A stretch of DNA of 64,000 bases. Origin: Sphingomonas sp. Lineage in GTDB: Bacteria; Pseudomonadota; Alphaproteobacteria; Sphingomonadales; Sphingomonadaceae. A program made the translations under genes and the position numbers. The notes below the pieces were generated by a model. The model searched no databases. It was given only the letters and a program-made list of their open reading frames with translations, and was not told where the DNA came from. The stretch lies in NCBI RefSeq assembly GCF_003248515.1, contig NZ_QFOB01000009.1, positions 62,001 to 126,000 of the forward strand. Reading direction: 5' to 3'. Shown here in pieces: positions 1-9,110 of this stretch. Each line of letters starts with the position of its first letter. Position 1 is the stretch's first letter.

Positions 1-561
1 AATGCCGGGGCAATAAGCATTCACGGTGATGCCGGCTGAGGCGTACTCCTTGGCCGCCGCCTGGGTGAGGGCTCGAACAGCGAACTTGGTGGCCGAGTAA
101 ACGCCGAGCATGGCAAAACCGTCATGGCCGGCGATCGAGGAGGCATTGATGATCTTGCCCTTGTGGCCCCGCGCCTTGAATTTGGCGGCTGCCGCCTGGA
201 TGCCCCAGATGACGCTGTAGACGTCGACTGGGAAAATCCGGTCCAGGTCCTTCTGCTCGACCTCAGACAGTGGCTTCACTTGAGCAATGCCGGCATTGTT
301 GATGATGACATCAAAGCCGCCCAGCGCCTGTTCGGCGTGGTCGACAGCCTCGTAGACCTGATCACGCTGGCTGACATCGGCGATGAAGGTGGTGGCCCGG
401 ATACCCAGGGCCTCAACCTCGTGGCGCACACTTTCCAGCTTGTCTGCCTTGATGTCGACCAGAGCCAGATTAGCTCCGTCCTTGGCGAGGCGAAGTGCGA
501 TGCCACGACCGATGCCCTGGCTGGCGCCGGTGATCAATATGGATTTGTTCTTCACGGACAT
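1..561 (-). CDS. Short-chain dehydrogenase, acetoin reductase / butanediol dehydrogenase-like (3' end cut by window edge)
   Basis: The 187 visible residues are the N-terminal three quarters of a classical SDR; the C-terminus lies beyond base 1. Visible are the NAD(P)-binding TGASQGIG motif (residues 11-18), an INNAG motif near residue 88, and the catalytic YSATK motif (Y155, K159) followed by a TVNAYCPGI segment. The stretch WGIQAA, then GKIINASS before the catalytic site, matches what I know of BudC/acetoin reductases, which interconvert acetoin and butanediol with NADH. It would be a cytosolic enzyme. The start ATG at 561 has an AAAAGGGAA element just upstream. It is last in a leftward operon after alcohol and aldehyde dehydrogenases. 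SDR membership is secure; the substrate is inferred. Confidence 0.85.
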   Translation of the reverse strand, partial: MSVKNKSILITGASQGIGRGIALRLAKDGANLALVDIKADKLESVRHEVEALGIRATTFIADVSQRDQVYEAVDHAEQALGGFDVIINNAGIAQVKPLSEVEQKDLDRIFPVDVYSVIWGIQAAAAKFKARGHKGKIINASSIAGHDGFAMLGVYSATKFAVRALTQAAAKEYASAGITVNAYCPGI

Positions 562-664
562 GACTATTCCCTTTTGGCCTGCGGGTTCGCTTGTCGGACA
601 CCGATGGCGACGATCAGCAGATGAGCGGAGCAGGTCCCTCCCGCCCGCACTGACACCTTGAGGT

Positions 665-1696
665 TCAGGCGTTCTCGAAGTCGAGCACGATGCGGCCCTC
701 GATCTTGCCCTTGTGCATCCTGTCGAACACGTCGTTGATATTCTCGAGGCTATCGGTAGTCACGGTGGCCTTGACCTTGCCGGCGGCGGCAAAGTCGAGC
801 GATTCCTGTAGATCGAGCCTCGTCCCGACAATTGATCCGCGCACCGTCACCCCGTTCAGCACGGTATCGAAGATAGACAGGGGGAAGTCACCGGGAGGCA
901 GGCCGTTGAGCGACACCGTGCCACCGCGACGGACCATACCCATCGCTTGCTGAAAAGCCTTGGGGGAAACGGCCGTAACGAGCACGCCTTGCGCGCCGCC
1001 GAGTTCCTTCCTGATGAAGGCGGCGGGATCGGTGTTCAGAGCATTCACCGTCATGGTGGCGCCAAGTTCCGTTGCCAGCGCCAGTTTGGCGTCATCGATA
1101 TCGACAGCGACGACGTTCAGACCCATGGCCTTGGCATATTGCACCGCCATGTGCCCCAGGCCGCCGATGCCGGAGATCGCGACCCAGTCGCCCGGCTTTG
1201 TATCCGTCACCTTCAACCCCTTGTAGACGGTGACGCCTGCGCACAGGATCGGCGATATGTCGACGAAGCCGACATTCTTGGGCAGATGGCCGACATAGTT
1301 GGGGTCGGCCAGGACATATTCGGCGAAGCTTCCGTTGACCGAATAGCCGGTATTCTGCTGATCCTCGCACAGCGTTTCCCAACCGCCCAGGCAGTGCACG
1401 CAGTGGCCGCAGGCAGTGTAAAGCCATGGTACGCCGACACGGTCTCCTTCCTTCACATGGCCGACGCCGCTGCCGACGGCGACCACATGGCCTACCCCCT
1501 CGTGACCGGGTATGAAAGGCGGCTTCGGCTTGACCGGCCAGTCGCCTTCGGCGGCGTGGAGATCGGTGTGACACACGCCGGTGGCGGCCATCTTGACGAG
1601 AATCTGCCCGGGGCCGGGCAGGGGAACCGCGACTTCTTCGATGACGAGAGGCTCGCCGAATGCTCGGACGACGGCCGCCTTCATGGTCTTTTGCAT
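665..1696 (-). CDS. adhP: Zinc-dependent alcohol dehydrogenase (AdhP/AdhA type)
   Basis: This 343-residue medium-chain dehydrogenase has the full zinc set: catalytic C42 in GVCHTDLH, H65-E66 in PGHEGVG, and a structural-zinc cluster C96, C99, C102, C110. A Rossmann GIGGLGHMAVQYA motif lies near residue 175. The length and the ACGHCVHC spacing fit NAD-dependent AdhP/AdhA enzymes that interconvert primary alcohols and aldehydes. The ATG at 1696 sits behind AAAGGAG. The aldehyde dehydrogenase gene lies 24 bases upstream in the same orientation, which suggests a two-step alcohol-to-acid route or its reverse for redox balancing. The physiological alcohol cannot be told from sequence. Confidence 0.9.
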   Translation of the reverse strand: MQKTMKAAVVRAFGEPLVIEEVAVPLPGPGQILVKMAATGVCHTDLHAAEGDWPVKPKPPFIPGHEGVGHVVAVGSGVGHVKEGDRVGVPWLYTACGHCVHCLGGWETLCEDQQNTGYSVNGSFAEYVLADPNYVGHLPKNVGFVDISPILCAGVTVYKGLKVTDTKPGDWVAISGIGGLGHMAVQYAKAMGLNVVAVDIDDAKLALATELGATMTVNALNTDPAAFIRKELGGAQGVLVTAVSPKAFQQAMGMVRRGGTVSLNGLPPGDFPLSIFDTVLNGVTVRGSIVGTRLDLQESLDFAAAGKVKATVTTDSLENINDVFDRMHKGKIEGRIVLDFENA

Positions 1697-1720
1697 TTCA
1701 ATCTCCTTTGGGAAGAGAAC

Positions 1721-3112
1721 TCAGAAGGGGGCGTCGATATCGACGACGTCGATGAGCTTGTGATTGACAAACTCCTTGAGGCCGAGGCCCAGCAGTTCCC
1801 GCCCGTAGCCTGACCGGCGGATACCGCCGAACGGCAAGTCCGCTTCAACCTTCGTAGGATGGTTCACGAACACCATGCCTGTGGAAATCTGCTTGGCCAC
1901 CTCGGCGCCGCGGACCGGGTCGGAGGTGAAGACCGAGCCGCCCAGACCGAATGGGGAATCGTTGGCGATGCGGATCGCATCGGCTTCGTCCTGAGCACGG
2001 AACAGCATCGACACCGGCCCGAAAAATTCCCAGTAGCGCGCGGGATTGTCCTCACCCACGGCTGTCAGGATCGTGGGCTGCACGAACGCGCCCTGGTTGG
2101 GAACGGGTGGCCCCACTTCCTCGACAGTAGCACCCAATCTCGCCGCCTCGCGAATCTTGTCCTTCAACTCATCCGCCGCACCTTGCGATGACAGCGGGGC
2201 CAGGGTCGTGGCCGGATCGAACGGATCGCCCGCCACAAGTTCGGCTACCCCCTTGCGATAGCGCGCCAGGAAGTCGTCATAGACCTCGTCGACGATGATC
2301 ATGCGCTTGGAGGAAACGCAGACCTGCCCACCGTTCCAGTGTCTCCCGAAAACGGCCCATTTGGTCGTTTTCTCCAGGTCCGCGTCAGCGAGGACCACGA
2401 AGGCGTCGGCGCCACCGAGTTCCATGGTCGACTTTTTCAGCGCCTTGCCAGCTTGGGCGGCCACGACCGAGCCCGCACCTTCGGAGCCGGTCAACGCCAC
2501 GCCATGCACGGGGTCATCGTTGAGGATCAGTTCGATCTGCGAGCGGGTGGCGTAGAGGTTGGTGAAGGCGCCGACGGGCAGACCGGCCTCGGCCATCAGC
2601 TTCTCGAAGGCTTCGGCGCTTTGTGGAACACTCGAGGCGTGCTTCAGAAGCACGGTGTTGCCTGCGGACAGCTGCGGCGCGAGAATCCGGGCGATCTGAT
2701 AGTAGGGGAAGTTCCACGGCTCGATCGCAAGCAGCACGCCAAGGGGCTCGTGGACGAGGATGGCTTCGCCCTCGGCTGGATCAAGAACCGGTAATTTCTC
2801 GGGCTTCAGCAGGTCCTCGGCGTTGCGGACATAATATTCGAAGATCTTGGCCGAGAGTTCGACTTCAGCTTTGGCCTCACCGAACAGCTTGCCCATCTCA
2901 AGGGTGAGAAGGGTTGCATAACCATCGGCATTGCGTCGCAAAATATCCGCGGCGTTCTGCAGGATGCGTGCGCGTTCGGCAAAGGGCGTATCCTTCCAGG
3001 CCAGGAAGGCGTCTTGGGCCTTGCCAATGGCGTCGGTCACCTCGGCATCGGTCGCTTCGGGGAAGGTCTTCAGAGTCTCGCCCGTATAGGGGTTGATGGT
3101 TGCATAGGCCAT
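1721..3112 (-). CDS. NAD(P)-dependent aldehyde dehydrogenase (succinate-semialdehyde dehydrogenase-like)
   Basis: A 463-residue ALDH-superfamily enzyme that oxidises an aldehyde to the acid. The N134 oxyanion residue is in EPWNFPY, general base E231 in MELGGADAF, and nucleophile C265 in GGQVCVSS. The short N-terminus starting at AYATINPYTGE and the overall length resemble Sad/YneI and related succinate-semialdehyde dehydrogenases. The ATG at 3112 follows GAAGGA. It lies between the transhydrogenase genes and the alcohol dehydrogenase in one leftward operon, so NADPH/NADH exchange and aldehyde metabolism may be co-expressed. Family assignment is firm; succinate semialdehyde as substrate is only a family-based guess. 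Confidence 0.88.
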   Translation of the reverse strand: MAYATINPYTGETLKTFPEATDAEVTDAIGKAQDAFLAWKDTPFAERARILQNAADILRRNADGYATLLTLEMGKLFGEAKAEVELSAKIFEYYVRNAEDLLKPEKLPVLDPAEGEAILVHEPLGVLLAIEPWNFPYYQIARILAPQLSAGNTVLLKHASSVPQSAEAFEKLMAEAGLPVGAFTNLYATRSQIELILNDDPVHGVALTGSEGAGSVVAAQAGKALKKSTMELGGADAFVVLADADLEKTTKWAVFGRHWNGGQVCVSSKRMIIVDEVYDDFLARYRKGVAELVAGDPFDPATTLAPLSSQGAADELKDKIREAARLGATVEEVGPPVPNQGAFVQPTILTAVGEDNPARYWEFFGPVSMLFRAQDEADAIRIANDSPFGLGGSVFTSDPVRGAEVAKQISTGMVFVNHPTKVEADLPFGGIRRSGYGRELLGLGLKEFVNHKLIDVVDIDAPF

Positions 3113-3158
3113 TTCACTATCCTTCAGTCATCTGGGGAGGAAAACATCGCGGAAGTCT

Positions 3159-4476
3159 TCAGGCGCCGAGATCCTTCACGGCCTGCACCATGGCAGTCAG
3201 CACTAGCTGAGCGTCGCCATAAACCATGCTGCAGTTGTCGCCGTAGAAGAGCAGGTTCTCCACGCCGGCATAGCCCTTCCCCTGGCCCCGCTTGACCACA
3301 TAGACTTGCCGGGCCTGGTCGGCGTTGAGGATGGGCATGCCGTAGATCGGCGAGGTCTTGTCGGTTCGCGCCGCCGGATTGACGACATCGTTGGCGCCAA
3401 TCACCAGCGCGACATCCGTGTTGGCGAAATCGCCGTTGATGTCGTCCATGTCGTAGATGATGTCGTAGGGCACACCGGCCTCGGCCAGCAGGACGTTCAT
3501 ATGCCCCGGCATCCGGCCAGCGACCGGATGGATCGCGAACTTCACATCAATATCGGCGGCCTGCAGCAGTTTGACAAACTCGTAAAGCTTTTGCTGCGCC
3601 TGGGCGACGGCGAGGCCGTAGCCGGGAATGATTATGACGCTGGAGGCGTAGCGCATGGCGATGCCGGCATCACTTGCCTCGGCCGCTTTCATCTCACCGT
3701 GGACGTCGCCCGCTCCCGAGGCGGCCACGTCGCCGAAGTTCGAGAACAGCACATTGACGATCGAACGGTTCATCGCCTTGGCCATCAGAACCGTTAGCAG
3801 CGTGCCCGCCGAGCCCACCACCATGCCCGCGATCATCAAGGTCGGGTTCTGAAGCGCATAGCCCTCCAGGCCCACGGCCAGGCCGGTGAAGGCATTGTAG
3901 AGCGAAATCACGACCGGCATGTCGGCGCCACCGATCGGCAGGGTCATCAGGATGCCGAACGCGAGCGCGCCGGTGAAGAAGAGAAGGGCGAGCAGATCGC
4001 CCGAAGGAGCAGCGTGCAGGACGATGGCGGCGATACCGAGGAGCACGGTGGCGATAAAGATCAGCGCGTTGAACCCGCGCTGGCCGCCGAACCGCCAGGG
4101 CTTGTTGATCTTGCCGTCCAGCTTGGCCCAGGCGATCACCGAGCCGGTCAGGGAGATCGAGCCGATCAGCGCACCTGCAACCGTCACAGCGAGGACGGCT
4201 GCGCTATGCGCGCCGCGCGTGGACATTTCCACGGCCGCGACCGCCGCCGCCGCACCGCCGCCCATACCGTTATAGAGCGCAACCATCTGCGGCATCGCGG
4301 TCATCTCGACCTTTCGGCCTCTCGACCAGGCTCGCGGCGACGGCGATCATCATGCCCGCGCCAGCGAAGACGATGCCCGAAAGCGCGGTCGCCGGAGACG
4401 ACATCCGCTTCAGTCCCAGGATGAAAAGCGCTGCGGCGACCAGTCCGCTCAGCCCGATAAGGTGTTGCGCGACCAC
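3159..4476 (-). pseudogene. pntB: pntB, NAD(P) transhydrogenase beta subunit, disrupted by an internal deletion and frameshift
   Basis: PntB supplies membrane helices and the NADP-binding domain III of the proton-pumping transhydrogenase. The N-terminal part starts at a GTG at 4476 and reads through one hydrophobic helix to AGMMIAVAASLVERP, then runs out of frame and stops near 4270. The rest resumes in another frame at KVEMTAMPQMVALYNG (ATG at 4304) and continues intact to 3159, including GGADMPVVISLYNAF, PGYGLAVAQAQ, HPVAGRMPGHMNVLL and GANDVVNPAA. In intact PntB about 25 residues, a helix plus a glycine-rich turn, lie between these parts; here they are missing and the frame changes. The GGTCGAGA octamer occurs twice at the junction. 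Either the gene is inactivated, the two pieces are made separately by re-initiation, or the assembly is wrong here. Confidence 0.8.
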
Positions 4477-4477
4477 G

Positions 4478-4786
4478 TCAGCCCTTCTTTCCGCCGCTGG
4501 ACTTGAACATGGCGAGCATCCGGTCTGTCACGACGTAGCCGCCCGCTGCGTTTGCGGCGCCCAGAGCGACGCCCAGGAACCCGACGACCTGACCGAACAG
4601 GGTGGTGGCGTTCAGAAGGGCGTAGAGGGCACCGACCACGACGATGCCGTGGATGAAGTTGGAGCCCGACATCAGCGGCGTGTGCAGGATCGAGGGAACC
4701 CGGCTGATCACCTCGTAACCCGTGAAGCCGGCGAGCATGAAGATGTAGAGGGCAATGAGCCATGTCATGGAGGTGTCCATCGCCAT
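4478..4786 (-). CDS. pntAB: NAD(P) transhydrogenase alpha subunit part 2 (PntAB)
   Basis: A small membrane protein of 102 residues when started at the ATG at 4786, which has GGAG about ten bases upstream. It contains three predicted helices and the family motif GYEVISRVPSILHTPLMSGSN (too long for one motif, but each part is typical), followed by an IHGIVVVGAL helix. It carries the first transmembrane segments of a three-subunit transhydrogenase that uses the proton gradient to reduce NADP with NADH. It lies between pntAA and the broken pntB, with 11 bases and 1 base between genes. The domain assignment is secure; function depends on whether pntB really is disrupted. Confidence 0.9.
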   Translation of the reverse strand: MAMDTSMTWLIALYIFMLAGFTGYEVISRVPSILHTPLMSGSNFIHGIVVVGALYALLNATTLFGQVVGFLGVALGAANAAGGYVVTDRMLAMFKSSGGKKG

Positions 4787-4797
4787 CGGTGCGGCTC

Positions 4798-5949
4798 CTA
4801 TTCGACAGGGGTCTGGGCTGGATTGGCGCCTTGGAGGCACTCGCGAACGGCTGGATTCATAATCTTGCCCGCATGGGTCAGGACGGTTCCGGCCAACACC
4901 TCGTCATCGAAGTCGAGATGGATCGCTCCATCCTTCACGATGAGCTGGAGCAGGTTGAGGATATTCTTGGCGTAGAGTTCACTGGAATGCTGGGCGAGGG
5001 CTGAGGGGACATTCAGCGGGGCGACGAGCGTCGTCGGCCCCAGAACGACGGTCTCGCCCGGCTTTGCGCCTTCGCAGTTCCCTCCTCCTTCCGCGCTAAG
5101 GTCAACAATCACGGCGCCCGGCTTCATGGCGGCGATCTGGGTGGCCGAGATGAGCCTGGGCGCGGGGCGACCAGAGACGGACGCCGTGGTGATGATCATG
5201 TCAGCCTCGGCGATGTGTTTGCTCAAGGCGGACTGGACCTGATCCTGCTCTTGCGCGATAAGTTCACGGGCATAACCACCTTCGCCACGTGCATCGACGC
5301 CGGTCTCGACGAACTTGGCACCGAGCGAGAGGGCTTGTTCTTTGGTCTCGGGGCGTACGTCGTAGCCTTCGGTGATCGCGCCCAGCCGCCGCGCGGTTGC
5401 CAGAGCGGACAATCCCGCCACGCCGAGCCCCATCACCAGCACCTTGGCCGCCCGCAGCGAGCCAACCGCCGTAGTCATCATCGGCAGAATACGCGGCATG
5501 TTCACGGCGCCGAGTAAAGGAGCATAGTAGCCGGCCAGAGCCGCCTGGCTCGAAAGGGCGTCCATCGCCTGGGCGCGGCTGATCCGAGGAATGGCCTCCA
5601 TCGCCAGCGCTGTCACCTCGCGCGCCTGAAGGGCCGCTACCAGTTGCGGATTGCTGGGTCCGTAGAGGAAAGCGATCAGAACAGCGCCAGGCTTCATCGC
5701 CTCGACGACCTCGACGGCGGGCGGCTGGACTGCCAGCACGATGTCGGCGTCAGCGACAACAGACGGACCGTCAGATTGGAACCTGGCGCCGGCATAGGCA
5801 CTGTCGAGGAAGGTGGCCGCCAGTCCTGCTTTGGTTTCGATCGCTAGAGTAGCGCCCAGCTGGGAAATCTTGACTGCGACGGCCGGAACGATCGACACGC
5901 GCCGTTCACCCTTTCTGGTTTCCTTGAGAACAGCGACAGTAACGGACAT
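4798..5949 (-). CDS. pntAA: NAD(P) transhydrogenase alpha subunit part 1 (PntAA, NAD-binding)
   Basis: A 383-residue soluble NAD(H)-binding subunit of the split-alpha transhydrogenase. It has the alanine-dehydrogenase/PNT N-terminal fold (VTVAVLKETRKGERRVSIVP), the RISRAQAMD loop that contacts the domain III partner, and a Rossmann region VMGLGVAGLSALATARRLGA. The C-terminal VAPLNVPSALAQHSS is also typical. The ATG at 5949 was preferred over one eight codons upstream because the shorter form matches the family N-terminus; AAGG lies upstream of it. It is the first gene of the leftward operon and is divergent from a LysR gene at 6230. Confidence 0.92.
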   Translation of the reverse strand: MSVTVAVLKETRKGERRVSIVPAVAVKISQLGATLAIETKAGLAATFLDSAYAGARFQSDGPSVVADADIVLAVQPPAVEVVEAMKPGAVLIAFLYGPSNPQLVAALQAREVTALAMEAIPRISRAQAMDALSSQAALAGYYAPLLGAVNMPRILPMMTTAVGSLRAAKVLVMGLGVAGLSALATARRLGAITEGYDVRPETKEQALSLGAKFVETGVDARGEGGYARELIAQEQDQVQSALSKHIAEADMIITTASVSGRPAPRLISATQIAAMKPGAVIVDLSAEGGGNCEGAKPGETVVLGPTTLVAPLNVPSALAQHSSELYAKNILNLLQLIVKDGAIHLDFDDEVLAGTVLTHAGKIMNPAVRECLQGANPAQTPVE

Positions 5950-6170
5950 CGAAGATCGGCGCCTTTCTGACATTCATGCGTGGCCGCACTTCGCCACATT
6001 GCCCTCACGCAGGATCTTCGGCATTGATCGAGCGCAAATGTGCGTCGCTTGGGCGAGGACGGAACAGGGCCTGATCGGGTTTGCAACGCCCGCCTTCCTG
6101 GCAGGCCAAAAGTGTCCGCCTGACCGTCTACCCTGCCCTCAAAGACATCCTTTGCGTGGGAAGTTACGCC

Positions 6171-6184
6171 TCATATTGCTATGA
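6171..6184. promoter_or_regulatory. Possible LysR operator (TCATA-N4-TATGA) in the pnt/LysR divergent region
   Basis: The 280-base region between pntAA and the LysR gene contains the dyad TCATA-TTGC-TATGA about 45 bases before the LysR start. LysR proteins often bind short AT-rich dyads in such divergent promoters and repress themselves. The dyad is short and could be chance; no other support is visible. Confidence 0.3.
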
Positions 6185-6229
6185 AGGAAACGAACAGATC
6201 GACTAGAAGCTATTCCAGTTAGGAATGAC

Positions 6230-7147
6230 ATGGAGTTCAGACCCCTACGCGCTTTTGTCGAAGTCGCCCGTCTCGGCGGCTTTTCCGCTGCGGCCAAGGC
6301 AGTGTTCTCTACGCAATCCACGATGAGCAAGGCGGTGAAGCAGCTTGAAGAAGAGCTCGGAATACCACTCCTGAATCGGACCGGCCATCGTCCCGTGCTC
6401 ACCGCGGCGGGCGAAGTCGTCTATCGCCGAGGGATCAAACTGCTTGCAGATCGAGAGGACCTTATCGCGGAACTCGATGATATTCGTGGCATGAAGCGGG
6501 GCGTGCTGCGGCTCGGGCTGGCGTCCGTCGGCAGCGGAACAGTGTTTGCACAGCTCTTCGCCCTCTATCGGCAGCGTTACCCAGGCATCGAAATCCAACT
6601 CGTGGAGCAAGGCAGCGCCCAACTCGAGACCAGTTTGCGAGCGGGCGCGATCGACCTGGCCGGCGCTCTTTTGCCTTCTTCGAGCGATTTCGACGCCGAA
6701 GTCGTCCGGCGGGAAGCCGTGGTCGCCATACTCCCGGAGAGGCATCCGCTATCGACCAGAAGCTCGCTGTCCTTCGCCGACCTGAAGGATACACCCTTCA
6801 TCTTGTTCGACAGCGATTTCGCCATGCACAAAATGGTGATCGAAGCCTGCCGTCGTTCCGCGTTCGAGCCGACCATAGCTGCTTGCAGCAGTCAGGCCGA
6901 TTTCATGGTTGATCTTGTCGGCGCAGGTTTGGGTGCAGCGTTCCTGCCGCTGATGGTGGCGCAACGAACCGAGCATTCTGCAGTCCGCTCCATCCCGCTG
7001 AATGAACCGAACTGTGAATGGGTGATGGCTATGATTTGGCGGCGGGACGCCCATTTGATGCCTGCTGCACGAGCATGGCTTGATCTTGTTCGGGATTGCC
7101 GCGCCGGCGCGTCTGATCCGGATGCATCTTCCGGGGCGCAAGGTTGA
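6230..7147 (+). CDS. LysR-family transcriptional regulator
   Basis: A 305-residue LTTR. The N-terminal winged HTH is complete (MEFRPLRAFVEVARLGGF, then QSTMSKAVKQLEEELG, residues 1-65) and is followed by a periplasmic-binding-like effector domain from about residue 90. The ATG at 6230 has AGGAA directly upstream. It is divergent from the transhydrogenase/dehydrogenase operon, the usual arrangement for an LTTR that controls its neighbour, so that operon is the probable target. The effector is unknown. Confidence 0.9.
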   Translation: MEFRPLRAFVEVARLGGFSAAAKAVFSTQSTMSKAVKQLEEELGIPLLNRTGHRPVLTAAGEVVYRRGIKLLADREDLIAELDDIRGMKRGVLRLGLASVGSGTVFAQLFALYRQRYPGIEIQLVEQGSAQLETSLRAGAIDLAGALLPSSSDFDAEVVRREAVVAILPERHPLSTRSSLSFADLKDTPFILFDSDFAMHKMVIEACRRSAFEPTIAACSSQADFMVDLVGAGLGAAFLPLMVAQRTEHSAVRSIPLNEPNCEWVMAMIWRRDAHLMPAARAWLDLVRDCRAGASDPDASSGAQG

Positions 7148-7473
7148 ATATAGCTTTGCCGGAATGCTGTTCCGTTAGAGAACTGTGTCCGCCCTGAGAG
7201 CCCCTCGTTTGGAGCGCCATTATTCGATGAGGGGAACCAACTTCTTGCTTGATGAGGCGGGCAAGCCGCTTTCCGCGCTTTGTTTGCAGTCGGCCATCGA
7301 TGCCGCCGAGTGCGTTCTTCCGACGAGGCCGAATGCTCAGCTTCCCGACGATAAGCCGGGCCTGCGCTCAGTTGACATGGGCGCTGACCGGATGGGAGTT
7401 GATTTTGCGGCTGCTCACCGGGCCTGGCATTCTCAAGTCGGTTTCCCGTGCATCCTGAAACTGAAGCGCATCC
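7148..7473. other. Intergenic, no gene recognised
   Basis: This stretch separates the LysR stop from the end of the convergent NTF2-like gene. Open frames cross it but have no ribosome site or recognisable motif. A weak CGGAA/TTCCG stem shortly after the LysR stop is the only structure seen. Confidence 0.5.
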
Positions 7474-7920
7474 TCAATTCGCTGCCGCGATCGTCGCCTG
7501 TCGTGCAATCAGCAGCCAGGTTCCACCACGCCTCGCCCAGACGTCCGTGAAAGGCCGCATCACCTGCTTCCCGGCACCCGGCCCCTTGGTCGGAATCATG
7601 GTGTCATAGCCCATGATCACCGTCACCTCCGGTTTCTCGCTGACGAAGATGATATGCTTGTGGAAGTCTTTATAGTCGAGAAAGTCACTCTCCATCACCG
7701 CGATGACCTGATCTCGGGACAGAACCTCGTTATTGGGTGAGTTGACGACGAAATCCTCCGCCCATACCCCTTTCACGCCAGCAGCGTCATGCGCCATCAT
7801 CGCCTTGCCCAATCGGCCATAGGCTGCGCCGATCTCGGGAGGCACCCGGATGCCGAGTGATGCCTGGCCAAAGGCTGGCGCAGCCGAAAGGGCAAGTGCA
7901 ATTCCGAACGTCCTGAACAT
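7474..7920 (-). CDS. Exported SnoaL/NTF2-like (DUF4440-type) protein
   Basis: A 148-residue protein with a signal peptide (MFRTFGIALALSAAPAFGQ, cleavage after AFG or AFGQ), then a single small alpha+beta cone domain. In it, AAYGRLGKAMMAHDAAGV, VVMESD-like segments and a final DVWARRGGTWLLIARQATI strand are typical of NTF2/SnoaL folds. Members of this fold are ligand-binding proteins or small isomerases acting here in the periplasm. The start at 7920 was chosen because the signal peptide begins there; the frame stays open further upstream without coding character. It follows the LacI gene by about 210 bases on the same strand and may be a separate unit. The exact role cannot be inferred. Confidence 0.75.
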   Translation of the reverse strand: MFRTFGIALALSAAPAFGQASLGIRVPPEIGAAYGRLGKAMMAHDAAGVKGVWAEDFVVNSPNNEVLSRDQVIAVMESDFLDYKDFHKHIIFVSEKPEVTVIMGYDTMIPTKGPGAGKQVMRPFTDVWARRGGTWLLIARQATIAAAN

Positions 7921-8129
7921 CCTTTGCCCGACCTCTCGCTGTTGCCTCCTGTCATCCTGCCTTTCACGTCGCGCACTTGCAACCTTCCTCCCGCGTCCAT
8001 GAGCCCTGTTACCACGCCTCGTTTTGCGGACGACAATTGCGGTCCAGGACAGTAGCGCATCAGTCCCTGGGACGATTGCGGCTCGCACTACAGACCCGGC
8101 GCGGGACTGAGCAAATTCGGGAATCGTTG

Positions 8130-9110
8130 TCAGCAGGACTTCCGCCGCACCAGTGCGGGGTCGATCGTGCAGCTAATCTCGGAAGAGGCGTGGACCTCCA
8201 GAAGGCCGACCGCGATTTCCGCCATAGCATCGGTCTGTTGATCGAAGCTCGTTAGATCGTAGTGATCCCACGAAGCGAGCGGCATATTGTCATAGCCGAT
8301 GATCCGAAAATCCTGCGGCGCCTGGAGGCCCGCTTTCGCCCAACAATCTATCAGACCAGCCGCAATCAGGTCGTTGCCGCAGAAGATTCCGTCAGGTCGA
8401 TCGGACATGTCGACCATCTTGGTGGCCACCTGGCGGCCCCAGTCATAGTCAAGCTCGCCGTGGAACGAGTGAAGCGCCTCCACGCCAAGCAATCGCAGCG
8501 CGTCGGCGAAGCCGACGGCTCGTCGCGAATGGCTCAGAGCCGAGCGCGGTCCCATGATGGAGGTGAGGCGCCGGCTACCCGATCCATGAAGAAGCTGCGC
8601 CGCCAGGCGTCCGGCCCCTTCATTGTCCGAATTGATGCAGCGCACCCAGTCAGTCTCCACCGCCGAGTTGAGCATGACGATCGGCAGTTGGTGACGGTCG
8701 AGCTCGCTTGCCGCCTCGGCAGATGCGATCGAAAGCGCGCTCAACACGCCGTCGACTCGCAAGGACACGAGATCGCCGACCGCGTCGTCGAGTTCCCGAT
8801 CATTGTCGATGCGGACGAGTAGCGTCTGCTTGCCGGCTGCCGTGAGCGCTCGGGTGAAGGACTCCAGCGTTATCGTGTGAAACGGGTTATAGAGGCCGCC
8901 GACCACGACCGCGACAATGCCGCTCTTGCCGCGCCGCATCATGCCGGGCAGCCGGCTCGGGCGATAGCCGAGCCGTTCGGCGGCAGCCTCGATGACCTCG
9001 CGCATCTGGGGTGAGACGCTCGCGCCGGGCGTGAAGGCGCGCGACACGGCCGATTGAGATACACCGGCTTCACGCGCCACATCATGGGATGTTGGTCCGC
9101 GTCCGTTCAT
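8130..9110 (-). CDS. LacI-family transcriptional regulator
   Basis: A 326-residue LacI/GalR repressor. The HTH is at residues 5-27 (PTSHDVAREAGVSQSAVSRAF), the hinge helix near RLPGMMRR, and the sugar-binding-protein-like effector domain runs from GIVAVVVGGLYNPF to the end. DVAREAG-type recognition helices bind palindromes. Its start overlaps the stop of the upstream beta-propeller gene by four bases, so it is the last gene of the leftward operon running down from 14281. The perfect palindrome at 14348-14373 in that operon's promoter is its probable operator. The inducer is unknown. Confidence 0.92.
   Translation of the reverse strand: MNGRGPTSHDVAREAGVSQSAVSRAFTPGASVSPQMREVIEAAAERLGYRPSRLPGMMRRGKSGIVAVVVGGLYNPFHTITLESFTRALTAAGKQTLLVRIDNDRELDDAVGDLVSLRVDGVLSALSIASAEAASELDRHQLPIVMLNSAVETDWVRCINSDNEGAGRLAAQLLHGSGSRRLTSIMGPRSALSHSRRAVGFADALRLLGVEALHSFHGELDYDWGRQVATKMVDMSDRPDGIFCGNDLIAAGLIDCWAKAGLQAPQDFRIIGYDNMPLASWDHYDLTSFDQQTDAMAEIAVGLLEVHASSEISCTIDPALVRRKSC

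Noticed and set aside
947..1813. Long plus-strand frame opposite the alcohol dehydrogenase
   Set aside because: The minus strand encodes complete zinc and Rossmann motifs; this is a shadow.
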